This document shows, one piece after another, positions 9,364-17,384 of a stretch of 64,000 nt of DNA (positions are counted from its first letter, which is position 1; every line of letters starts with the position of its first letter). Source of the DNA: Halpernia frigidisoli (GTDB taxonomy: Bacteria > Bacteroidota > Bacteroidia > Flavobacteriales > Weeksellaceae); contig NZ_FOQT01000002.1 of assembly GCF_900113805.1 (NCBI RefSeq), positions 558,001 through 622,000 on the forward strand, written 5' to 3'. The notes beneath the pieces are model-generated. The model was not told the DNA's origin. It worked only from the letters and a program-made list of their open reading frames with translations, and made no database searches. The position numbers and the translations under genes are program-made.

Positions 9364-10875
9364 CTATTTTTTATCGGGTAAATTGATCCAGTGAAAACCA
9401 TCTTTTGCGATCAAAGCATCTGCATTTTCCGGTCCCCAGGAATTGGCAGGATAATTTGGAAAATCGGCGTTTTTATTATTTTCCCAATAATCCAGAATTG
9501 GCATTACCACTTCCCATGCTGCTTCTACCTGATCAGCACGCATGAATAAAGTCTGATCGCCGGAAATCACATCTAATAAAAGTGTTTCGTAGGCTTCAGG
9601 TGAATCGCCTTTTGTTTTTCCGGAATAATCAAAAACCATATCTACCGTATTTAAAGTCATTTCCAGACCCGGCGTTTTGCTTTCCAGTTGAAATTTGATC
9701 GCCATATCCGGTTGAATACTAATGATCAAACGATTTGCTTTTGGTATATTTCTTTCCTGATTTTGAAACATATTATGCGGCACTTCTTTAAACTGAATAA
9801 TGATATGAGAATCAGATTTAAAAAGTCTTTTTCCGGTTCTTAAATAAAACGGAATGCCTTGCCAACGCCAATTATCCACATAAAATTTCATCGCAGCGTA
9901 AGTTTCTGTATTAGAATCTGGTTTGACATCCAGTTCATCGCGATAAGCGGGAACTTCTTTTCCTTCTACCCAACCGGAACCGTATTGACCGCGAACCGCC
10001 ATGGAATCTACCGAGCCGGGAACGATTTTTCGGATGGCTTTTAAAACCTCAACTTTTCTATCACGAACGAGATCTGCGTCAAAATTAATTGGTGGTTCCA
10101 TTGCAATAATACACAGCAATTGTAGCAAATGATTTTGGATCATATCACGTAAAATTCCGGCGTTATCGAAATAACTTCCGCGGTCTTCTACGCCAATTTT
10201 TTCGGTAACTGAAATCTGAACATGTTCGATATGCGTGCGATTCCATAAAGGTTCCATAATGGTATTTGCGAAACGAAAAGCCATCACATTCTGCACGACT
10301 TCTTTGCCTAAATAATGGTCGATCCTGTAGATTTGTTTTTCATCAAAAATCGTGAGCAATTTTGCGTTTAAAGTTTTTGCAGATTCCAGATCGCGACCAA
10401 AAGGTTTCTCAATGATCATCCGCGTGGTTTCCCGATTGTTTTCTAATTTACTTTTTGAAACATTTTCTGCGATCGTACAAAAAAGATCCGGCGAAACGGC
10501 GCAATAATAAAGCGTAGAAATATCTTCTTTCCATTCTTTTTTATAATCGCTGATCTTATCTGCAAATTCATTGTAAGAGCCGACGTCTTTAATATTTGAG
10601 GCTTGGTAAGTTATTTTTTCAGAAAATTTTGCCCAGTCTTCTTTTTTTGCTTTTCCGGTTCGGGAAAACTCGTTGATTCCGTCTAATAAAAGATCTCGGT
10701 ATTTTTGATCTTTAAATTCTGTTCGCGAAGTGCCGATGATGGCGAATTTTTCTGGCAAACGGTTTTCGAGAAAAAGATTGTACAAAGCAGGAATTATTTT
10801 CCGTTTTGTTAAATCGCCGTTTCCACCGAAAACGATGATCACGGTTGGTTTTGTTATATTTATAGTATTTGGCAT
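9364..10875 (-). CDS. zwf: Glucose-6-phosphate 1-dehydrogenase
   Basis: This 503-residue enzyme oxidises glucose-6-phosphate to 6-phosphogluconolactone and makes NAD(P)H. The Rossmann motif is GGNGDLTKRK at residues 17-26, the substrate site RIDHYLGKE at 184-192 includes the catalytic His-Tyr pair region, and EKPFGRDLESA lies just upstream. Length and domain order are those of a standard bacterial Zwf. It is followed at once by pgl, and a structured repeat (10935-10999) lies between it and gnd upstream. Together with the adjacent glk it forms the entry to the oxidative branch. Confidence 0.95.
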   Translation of the reverse strand: MPNTINITKPTVIIVFGGNGDLTKRKIIPALYNLFLENRLPEKFAIIGTSRTEFKDQKYRDLLLDGINEFSRTGKAKKEDWAKFSEKITYQASNIKDVGSYNEFADKISDYKKEWKEDISTLYYCAVSPDLFCTIAENVSKSKLENNRETTRMIIEKPFGRDLESAKTLNAKLLTIFDEKQIYRIDHYLGKEVVQNVMAFRFANTIMEPLWNRTHIEHVQISVTEKIGVEDRGSYFDNAGILRDMIQNHLLQLLCIIAMEPPINFDADLVRDRKVEVLKAIRKIVPGSVDSMAVRGQYGSGWVEGKEVPAYRDELDVKPDSNTETYAAMKFYVDNWRWQGIPFYLRTGKRLFKSDSHIIIQFKEVPHNMFQNQERNIPKANRLIISIQPDMAIKFQLESKTPGLEMTLNTVDMVFDYSGKTKGDSPEAYETLLLDVISGDQTLFMRADQVEAAWEVVMPILDYWENNKNADFPNYPANSWGPENADALIAKDGFHWINLPDKK

Positions 10876-10934
10876 TTTTAAATTTTTGTTTAAATGTTGT
10901 TTTTAGAAAAACTTTTTATTTTTGGCGCAAATCC

Positions 10935-10999
10935 GTAGCCCGACTTGAGTGTATCCCGATGTAAAATCGGGAGGGAACGGAAGGCGGAAATCGCTGCCC
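10935..10999 (+). repeat. Structured intergenic repeat, copy 1
   Basis: Shortest member of a four-copy family. Outer 4-bp stem: GTAG (10935-10938) with CTGC (10994-10997), including one G-T wobble. Second stem: CCGACTT with AAGGCGG, with an A-G mismatch in the middle. Then come the loop sequences GAGTGTA and GGGAACGG, and an apical hairpin TCCCGAT/ATCGGGA with a 5-nt loop. It sits between gnd and zwf, inside the operon, and its polarity (taken from the purine-rich side) is opposite to the operon. Confidence 0.8.
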
Positions 11000-11016
11000 A
11001 AATAAAAAAATTAAAT

Positions 11017-12453
11017 TTATTCTTTAATATTTTCCATCATCCATTTTGTATGGAAAACGCCTTCTTTTCCTTTTAACTCGTAAGTGTGCGAACCGAAATA
11101 ATCGCGTTGCGCCTGAACCAAATTCGTCGGCATATTTTCATTTCTAAAATTATCAAAATAACTTACAGACGAAGAAAAAGCCGGCGTAGAAATACCGTGA
11201 AGCGCCGCATCTGAGACGATCGCGCGAATTCCCGGAAGAGTTTCGGTTAAACTTTTTGCCACTTCGTTATCTAAAAGTAAATGTTGAAGTTTAGGATTTT
11301 TATTAAATGCGAAATAAATATCTTCCAAAAATTCTGAACGGATAATGCAGCCACCTCGCCAGATTTTGGCAATCGTGTCTAAATTTACTTTGTAATCAAA
11401 TTCAATATTCGCCTGATAAAGCAAGTGCATTCCTTGCGCATACGCGGAAACCATCGCAAAATAAAAGGCATCTTCTAATTTGTTGCAATAGTCTTCATTA
11501 TTGGTTTTATAATTGATCTCGGTAGAATCAGAATAAATTTTTGAAGCCTCAACTCTTAGATCTTTTAGGGAAGAAAGATTGCGCATAGAAACGGCAATGT
11601 CGATAATTGGCGTGGGAATATGTAGATCCATCGCTGCTTGCGAAGTCCATTTACCAGTACCTTTTGCTTTCGCTGCATCTCGAATTTCATCCAGCAAAAG
11701 GGTTTTCTCACCTTCATTTTTATATGCGAAAATATCAGTGGTAATTTCTAATAAGTAAGATTTTAGTCGGCCTTCATTCCATTTTTTATAGACTTGATGA
11801 ATTTCCTCATTGTCCATTTTGAGACCTTTTTTCATGATCTCGTAGGTTTCTGAAATCAACTGCATGATGGCATATTCAATCCCATTGTGAACCATTTTTA
11901 CGAAATGTCCCGCGGAACGTTCGCCCATGAAAGCGACAGTTGGTTCGCCATTGACGTGCGCAGCAATTTTTTCTAAAATTGGTTTTAGATGTTCGTACGC
12001 TTCTTCATCGCCTCCCGGCATCATACTTGAACCGCGTCTTGCGCCTTCTTCACCGCCGGAAACGCCCATTCCCACAAAATGATAGCCTTTTCCTTCCAAG
12101 TCTATGAAACGTTGCTCGGTGTCTGTAAAATGTGAATTTCCTCCATCGATGATGATGTCGCCTTTTTCTAAAACTGTTAATAAATCTTTGATCACGCTAT
12201 CTACAATTTCACCTGCAGGAACGAGCATCATTACGATTTTCGGACTTTTTAAACTGTCGGTAAATTCCTTTAAAGTGGAATAGCCTTTAATATTTTCGCT
12301 TCCTAAATTATTTAGCGCATCCACTTTTTGTTTGCTATTGTCGTAACCCGCGCAATTGTAGCCGTGATCTGCAATGTTTTGTAAAAGGTTGGAACCCATT
12401 GTTCCCAAACCGATCATTCCAAAAGCGTTTTGATTTGTATTTTGTTCGTTCAT
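11017..12453 (-). CDS. gnd: 6-phosphogluconate dehydrogenase, decarboxylating
   Basis: This 478-residue enzyme converts 6-phosphogluconate to ribulose-5-phosphate and CO2 with reduction of NAD(P)+. It has the N-terminal Rossmann motif MIGLGTMGSNL (13-23), the substrate signature GVSGGEEGARRGSSMMPGG around residues 129-147, and KMVHNGIEYAIMQLI with the catalytic Lys and the HNGIEY block. The C-terminal all-helical domain is complete, ending in a region with YFGSHTYEL. It starts 4 nt after the stop of the HAD gene, consistent with one transcript from tkt onward. Confidence 0.95.
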   Translation of the reverse strand: MNEQNTNQNAFGMIGLGTMGSNLLQNIADHGYNCAGYDNSKQKVDALNNLGSENIKGYSTLKEFTDSLKSPKIVMMLVPAGEIVDSVIKDLLTVLEKGDIIIDGGNSHFTDTEQRFIDLEGKGYHFVGMGVSGGEEGARRGSSMMPGGDEEAYEHLKPILEKIAAHVNGEPTVAFMGERSAGHFVKMVHNGIEYAIMQLISETYEIMKKGLKMDNEEIHQVYKKWNEGRLKSYLLEITTDIFAYKNEGEKTLLLDEIRDAAKAKGTGKWTSQAAMDLHIPTPIIDIAVSMRNLSSLKDLRVEASKIYSDSTEINYKTNNEDYCNKLEDAFYFAMVSAYAQGMHLLYQANIEFDYKVNLDTIAKIWRGGCIIRSEFLEDIYFAFNKNPKLQHLLLDNEVAKSLTETLPGIRAIVSDAALHGISTPAFSSSVSYFDNFRNENMPTNLVQAQRDYFGSHTYELKGKEGVFHTKWMMENIKE

Positions 12454-12457
12454 AATA

Positions 12458-13081
12458 TTATTTTCTTATAAAATTTTCGAGAATATTTTTTGTTGTTTCA
12501 AAGTTTTCGTGAAGAATGGCGTTCATGCCGAGTTTTTTTGCTGCGTTTACGAGCATTGGTCGGTCGTCAAAATAAACACATTCGTGCGGTTGAACTTGTG
12601 CGATTTCCATTGCCCTTTTAAAAATTCTGGGATCAGGCTTTCTGATTTTTATATAACAAGATGAAAAGAGACCGTCAAACAATTGATGTAATTTAAAGTT
12701 CTGAATTCGGTAATCATTTAAATCCCTATTTTCATTGCTTAGCGCAAACACGGGTAAATCAATTTGTCTTTTCCAGGTTTTTAACCATTCTAACATTTGT
12801 GGTAATTCTACAGATTGAGCAAACATAAACTCTTTAAATTGCTCTTTCGTGAAATCTTGCGGCTTATGAAATAAAATGGTATTAAGATATTCATCCAATG
12901 AAATGCTGTCAATCTCGAAAACGTCATAAATAAAATTGTGCAAAATATTAATTTCTTCATAATCAAAACCAAAAACTTTCGCGGCCTCGATTCGGGATTC
13001 GTGTCCCCAACCATTCGTCAGCAAAACGCCGCCAATATCCATGAAAACGGCTTTTATTTTTGAAACATCAAAATCACTCAT
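12458..13081 (-). CDS. HAD-family phosphatase (YihX-like) in the pentose-phosphate operon
   Basis: This 207-residue protein is of the haloacid dehalogenase superfamily, subfamily IA. Motif I is FMDIGGVLL with the nucleophile Asp15; the usual second Asp is Gly, as is common in YihX-type sugar-phosphate phosphatases. Motif II Ser lies in FALSNEN, motif III Lys in IKIRKPDP, and motif IV in VYFDDRP. The gene starts 2 nt after tal and ends 4 nt before gnd, so it is made together with both. The substrate is unknown. A sugar-phosphate, or a side product such as 4-phosphoerythronate that inhibits Gnd, would fit the position, but that is inference. Confidence 0.8.
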   Translation of the reverse strand: MSDFDVSKIKAVFMDIGGVLLTNGWGHESRIEAAKVFGFDYEEINILHNFIYDVFEIDSISLDEYLNTILFHKPQDFTKEQFKEFMFAQSVELPQMLEWLKTWKRQIDLPVFALSNENRDLNDYRIQNFKLHQLFDGLFSSCYIKIRKPDPRIFKRAMEIAQVQPHECVYFDDRPMLVNAAKKLGMNAILHENFETTKNILENFIRK

Positions 13082-13083
13082 TT

Positions 13084-14175
13084 CTATGATTTTTTATTTT
13101 TTTGATCGTCAATACTTTTCAGCAATTTATCGTAAGCGTCGTTGAATTTCTCAATGCCTTCATCTTCTAATTTCTGCGTGATTTTATCTAAATCAATTCC
13201 TTTTTCCTTTAATTCTTCCAAGGCTTTTTTGGCTTCATCTGCATTTTGAGTCAAAGTTTCTGCTGCGTTTCCGTGATCTCTGAAAGCATCAATTGTTTCG
13301 ATCGGAAGCGTATTCACCGTATCTTTCCCGATAATACTTTCTACATAAACCACATCACTAAATGTTGGATCTTTCGTTCCCGTACTTGCGTAAAGTACGC
13401 GTTGCGGTTTCGCCCCTTTTTCCTTTAATTTTTTAAAACGATCGCTGTTTATCATTTCAAGATAGATTTGATAAGCCTGTTTTGAAGAAGAAATTGCGAT
13501 TTTTCCGTATAAATTTTCTGCGCCCTTTTCTTTTAACATTGGATCGATCATGACATCAATTCTGCTCAAAAAGAAACTTGCCACGGAAGCAATATTTCCT
13601 ATCGAATTTCCGTCTGAAAGTCTGTCTTCCAAACCGCTCATAAAGGCTTCGGTAATTTCTTTATAGCGCGGAAGTCCAAAAAGTAAAGTCACATTAATAT
13701 TAATTCCAGCGCGCAGACATTCACGAATAGCGATCAATCCTTCTTTTGTTCCCGGAATTTTGATCATTACATTTTTTCGGTCGACTCTTTTCCAAAGATC
13801 TTTTGCCTGAGAAATTGTTTCCTCAGTATCTCGTGCTAAATAAGGCGAAACTTCCAAACTCACGAAACCATCTTCACCATTGGTTTTATCGTAAACCGGT
13901 TTAAAAAGATCTGCTGCTTTTTGTATGTCTGAAATCGCCATATTGAAAAATATTGCAGAACTATCATTTTCCGTTTTTGAAAGTTCAACAATATCCTTAT
14001 CGTAATCTGAACTTCCGCTGATTGCTTTTTCAAAAATTGCCGGATTTGAAGTTAAACCGCGCAAATCGTCATTATCAATTAAACTTTGCAATTTTCCTGA
14101 GCGCATAATTTCGCGGTCTAATAAATCGAGCCAAATGCTTTGTCCTAAATTTCTTACTTTATTTAATGGATTCAT
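13084..14175 (-). CDS. tal: Transaldolase (long form)
   Basis: This 363-residue transaldolase transfers the dihydroxyacetone unit between sedoheptulose-7-P and glyceraldehyde-3-P in the non-oxidative branch. It opens with SIWLDLLDREIM and GLTSNPAIFEKAIS near residues 13-53, and KNVMIKIPGTKEG near 134-146 carries the Schiff-base Lys region. NINVTLLF and the ASFFLSRID block are also present. The length and the N-terminal sequence match the long transaldolase type of actinobacteria and Bacteroidota rather than the short FSA-like type. It is 144 nt downstream of rpiB and 2 nt upstream of the HAD gene. Confidence 0.93.
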   Translation of the reverse strand: MNPLNKVRNLGQSIWLDLLDREIMRSGKLQSLIDNDDLRGLTSNPAIFEKAISGSSDYDKDIVELSKTENDSSAIFFNMAISDIQKAADLFKPVYDKTNGEDGFVSLEVSPYLARDTEETISQAKDLWKRVDRKNVMIKIPGTKEGLIAIRECLRAGININVTLLFGLPRYKEITEAFMSGLEDRLSDGNSIGNIASVASFFLSRIDVMIDPMLKEKGAENLYGKIAISSSKQAYQIYLEMINSDRFKKLKEKGAKPQRVLYASTGTKDPTFSDVVYVESIIGKDTVNTLPIETIDAFRDHGNAAETLTQNADEAKKALEELKEKGIDLDKITQKLEDEGIEKFNDAYDKLLKSIDDQKNKKS

Positions 14176-14319
14176 ATTTTTAATTTTTAATGTTAATATT
14201 TTTAAATGTAAACTGTTCTTGTGTTTTTTTGAACGCAGAGAACTCAGAGTTTTAATTTATTTTAATGCTTTTAAGTTCGCAGAGGCATTTCATTTGGCAG
14301 AGAACAATTAAAATTTTCT

Positions 14320-14784
14320 CTAATTTTTTTCTGATTTTTTGATTTTTTCTAAACGCCTTAAATGTCTTTCAGCACCGATAAATTTCGCATTTAAAAACGC
14401 CAAAACTAATTCTTCAGCACTTGCAAAACCTGTAACACGACCGCCGAGACAAATTAAATTCATATCATCGTCTTCCACACCTTGGTGCGCAGAAAAATAA
14501 TCTGTAATTAATGCCGCACGAATTCCGGAAATCTTATTCGCTGCAACACAAGCACCAACACCACTTCCACAAATCGCAATGCCACGAAAAACTTCTCTAT
14601 TAGCAACTGCTTTCGCTAGCGGAATAACAAAATCTGGGAAATCATCGGCAGAATTTAACTCAGTTGCACCAAAATCGACGCACTCAAAATTATTTATATT
14701 TAAAAAAGATTTTATTTTTTCCTTTAATTCAAAACCGCCGTGGTCTGCGCAAATTCCTATTTTATTTGATGAATTTTCGGACAT
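14320..14784 (-). CDS. rpiB: Ribose-5-phosphate isomerase B
   Basis: This 154-residue RpiB/LacAB-family protein interconverts ribose-5-P and ribulose-5-P. Family marks are GICADHGGFELK near residues 10-21 and the anion-hole/catalytic block AICGSGVGACVAANK near 70-84, which contains the catalytic Cys of RpiB. HQGVEDDDMNLICLGGR follows near 101-117. It lies 30 nt after tkt on the same strand. The 144-nt gap downstream to tal has short repeats of a cgcagag word but no further gene. Confidence 0.93.
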   Translation of the reverse strand: MSENSSNKIGICADHGGFELKEKIKSFLNINNFECVDFGATELNSADDFPDFVIPLAKAVANREVFRGIAICGSGVGACVAANKISGIRAALITDYFSAHQGVEDDDMNLICLGGRVTGFASAEELVLAFLNAKFIGAERHLRRLEKIKKSEKN

Positions 14785-14814
14785 TTTTTATTATATTAAA
14801 GGTTGATTTTAGAA

Positions 14815-16821
14815 TTATTTTTTAGAAATTAAAGCCTTCGCTTTTTTCACCACATTTTCAACTGTAAAACCATATTCTTTCATAATTTCCTCTGCCGGTG
14901 CGGATTCTCCAAATTTGTCAATGCCTAAAACATCGCCTTCATCGGTGGTATATTTTAACCAACCAACACTTGATCCCATTTCAACAGCCAATCTTTTTCG
15001 GATATTTTTAGGGAAAACTTTTTCACGATAAGCAGCAGATTGTTTATCAAATAAATTCCAGCACGGCATACTTACAACGCGAGCATCGATTTTATCTTTT
15101 TTCAATTCTGATTGTGCTTCTAGAATTAATTGAACTTCTGAACCTGTCGCAATCAAAATCACATCCGGTTCACCTTCAGAATCTGATAAAATGTAAGCGC
15201 CTTTTTCAAGATTTTCTGCTTTTGCATATTTTTTCTGATCAATAATTGGAAGTTCCTGACGGGTCAAAGAAATGGCAACCGGTCCATCTTTATGTTCGAT
15301 GGCAACGCGCCACGCTTGTGCAGTTTCGTTCGCATCTGCAGGACGAATTACCGTCATATTTGGAACAGTTCGCAAACCAATAAGTTGCTCAATTGGTTGA
15401 TGCGTCGTTCCATCTTCGCCTAAACCGATACTATCATGCGTGAAAACCATGATCTGACGGATTTTCATGATCGCAGCCAAACGCAATGGTGGACGCATAT
15501 AATCAGAGAAAATCAGGAAAGTCGCGCCATAAGGAATTAAATAATTACTCAAAGCCATTCCATTTAATACCGAACCCATCGAATGTTCACGAATTCCAAA
15601 ATGGAAATTTCTACCATCGCGATGTTCAGCAGAAAATGACTGATAATCATTAAGAACAGTATCTGTAGAAGGTGATAGATCTGCGGAACCCCCAATTAAA
15701 TTGGGTAAAAATTCGGCAATTGCGTTTAAGGTTTTTCCAGAGGCTTTTCTGGTTGCGATTCCTGCACAAGATTCAAAAACGGGTAATTTCTCCTTCCAAC
15801 CTTCTGGTAATTTACCGGATGAAATTAACTCATATTCTTTGGCTAAATCCGGATGGCGTTTTTTATAATTTTTATATAAAGTATTCCATTCTGCTTCATT
15901 TTCCGCAGAAACTTCGCCTGCTTTTTTGTAAAAATCGGCAACTTCTTCAGGAATAAAAAAATCTTTATCAGGATCAAAACCAAAATTTTCTTTTACCAAT
16001 CGAACTTCTTCTTTACCAAGCGGCGAACCGTGCGCTGCTGCAGAATCTTCTTTATTTGGACTTCCGTAACCAATAATGCTGCTCACTTTTATCAGCGAAG
16101 GACGATTGGTTTCTTTTTTTGCTTTTTTAATGGCTTTTCTAACTGCTTTTAAATCATTGATATCTGGCAAATCCTGAACATGCCATCCGTAGGCTTTAAA
16201 TCTTTTAGACACATTTTCATCAAATGCAATATCCGTATTTCCTTCAATTGTAATGTGATTGCTGTCGTAAAAATAAATCATATTTCCCAAACCAAGATGA
16301 CCTGCAAGAGACGCGGCTTCTGCAGAAACGCCTTCCATTAAATCTCCATCGCTGCAAATCGCGTAAATTTTATAATCGAAAATATCAAATTCTGGCTGGT
16401 TGTATCTTTCCGCCATATATTGTTGCGCGATCGCCATTCCGACACCATTTGCGAAACCTTGTCCGAGAGGTCCGGTTGTAACTTCGATTCCGGGCGTCAT
16501 TCCATATTCCGGATGTCCCGGCGTAATGCTGTGAAGTTGGCGGAAATTTTTAATATCATCTATCGAAATTCCATAACCTGTTAAATGTAAATAACTGTAC
16601 TGCAACATACAAGCGTGTCCGCAGGAAAGAACAAAACGATCTCGGTTTGCCCAATTTGGATTTTTCGGATTGTAGTTCATTGCTTCTGCCCACAAAACAT
16701 GACCTAAAGGCGACAAAGCCATTGGTGTTCCCGGATGTCCGGAATTTGCTTTTTGAATAGCATCGGCGGATATAATTCTTACGGTGTCGATTCCTTTTTG
16801 GATGAGATCTTTTGCTTTCAT
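14815..16821 (-). CDS. tkt: Transketolase
   Basis: A single full-length chain of 668 residues, thiamine diphosphate dependent, moving two-carbon units between sugar phosphates. The N-terminal domain holds SGHPGTPMALSPLGHVLW and the cofactor motif CSDGDLMEGVSAEAASLAGHLGLGN shown here as its first part CSDGDLMEG near residue 155. The pyrimidine domain has FHFGIREHSMGSVLNG near 405-420, and HDSIGLGEDGTTHQP follows. It is the first gene of the pentose-phosphate operon (tkt, rpiB, tal, HAD, gnd, zwf, pgl, unknown), with 563 nt of AT-rich sequence upstream. Confidence 0.95.
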   Translation of the reverse strand: MKAKDLIQKGIDTVRIISADAIQKANSGHPGTPMALSPLGHVLWAEAMNYNPKNPNWANRDRFVLSCGHACMLQYSYLHLTGYGISIDDIKNFRQLHSITPGHPEYGMTPGIEVTTGPLGQGFANGVGMAIAQQYMAERYNQPEFDIFDYKIYAICSDGDLMEGVSAEAASLAGHLGLGNMIYFYDSNHITIEGNTDIAFDENVSKRFKAYGWHVQDLPDINDLKAVRKAIKKAKKETNRPSLIKVSSIIGYGSPNKEDSAAAHGSPLGKEEVRLVKENFGFDPDKDFFIPEEVADFYKKAGEVSAENEAEWNTLYKNYKKRHPDLAKEYELISSGKLPEGWKEKLPVFESCAGIATRKASGKTLNAIAEFLPNLIGGSADLSPSTDTVLNDYQSFSAEHRDGRNFHFGIREHSMGSVLNGMALSNYLIPYGATFLIFSDYMRPPLRLAAIMKIRQIMVFTHDSIGLGEDGTTHQPIEQLIGLRTVPNMTVIRPADANETAQAWRVAIEHKDGPVAISLTRQELPIIDQKKYAKAENLEKGAYILSDSEGEPDVILIATGSEVQLILEAQSELKKDKIDARVVSMPCWNLFDKQSAAYREKVFPKNIRKRLAVEMGSSVGWLKYTTDEGDVLGIDKFGESAPAEEIMKEYGFTVENVVKKAKALISKK

Positions 16822-17384
16822 TTTTTTTATGTAATTTTTTGATTTAAATTTTAGAAAAATACTTATAATTGATAAATATAAAATTCCTTATTTAGCAGGA
16901 ATCTATAATCAAATTTGTCTTGCGCAAAAAATTTAAATCTGTAATATTAATTTGAAAATTCAAACTATATTTAAGATAATTGGAAGAATTTTTATTTAAT
17001 ATTTTAGCTATTTGAAGACTGTAAAAGTCCGAACAACTGAATAATATTAAACTCTTATTTGACATAGTAAGTTTGAATTCTAAAAATATTTATTAAAATA
17101 TTTTTTTAGATAACTAAAGGTAGCCAAATTTATGCCGAATGATTTATTCAATTAATAGAGAATTTCGATTCCTCACATTTAAGACAAATCGATTATTATA
17201 TACTTTGGTTTAACTTTAAATATTTCAAATGCGATCTTACTCATATTGAAAAAGATTAAGGCATTTAATTACTTTTTTTACCAAATATTTTTAAGAAAAA
17301 CAGTTTTAAATTTACATTTTCAAATCCCTTGAAAATCACTACTTTTGCAAATTCAAAAAAGAGTTCAATTTTAAATATTATCGC
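16822..17384. other. 563-nt AT-rich divergent intergenic region
   Basis: This region separates the starts of tkt (minus) and the ABC-F gene (plus). It holds the ABC-F -7 element at 17340-17347 and a stray TAAGTTTG at 17068-17075 with no reading frame behind it. A tkt promoter must be here but no clear element was identified. No tRNA, small ORF or repeat is supported. Confidence 0.4.
17340..17347 (+). promoter_or_regulatory. Probable -7 promoter element for ABC-F gene
   Basis: TACTTTTG fits the Bacteroidota -7 consensus TAnnTTTG and lies 38 nt before the GTG start. A matching TTG at the usual -33 distance is not evident. Confidence 0.5.

Noticed and set aside
9011-9394. 127-residue plus-strand frame over pgl
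   Set aside because: Fully antisense to pgl, whose motifs are clear; composition is that of a shadow frame.
14176-14319. cgcagag-rich stretch between tal and rpiB considered as a repeat array or tRNA remnant
   Set aside because: Words are irregular and spaced unevenly; no cloverleaf or regular spacer could be drawn.
17068-17075. TAAGTTTG promoter-like element upstream of the first ABC-F gene
   Set aside because: No suitably spaced -33 element and no gene at the expected distance; a closer -7 element at 17340 fits better.
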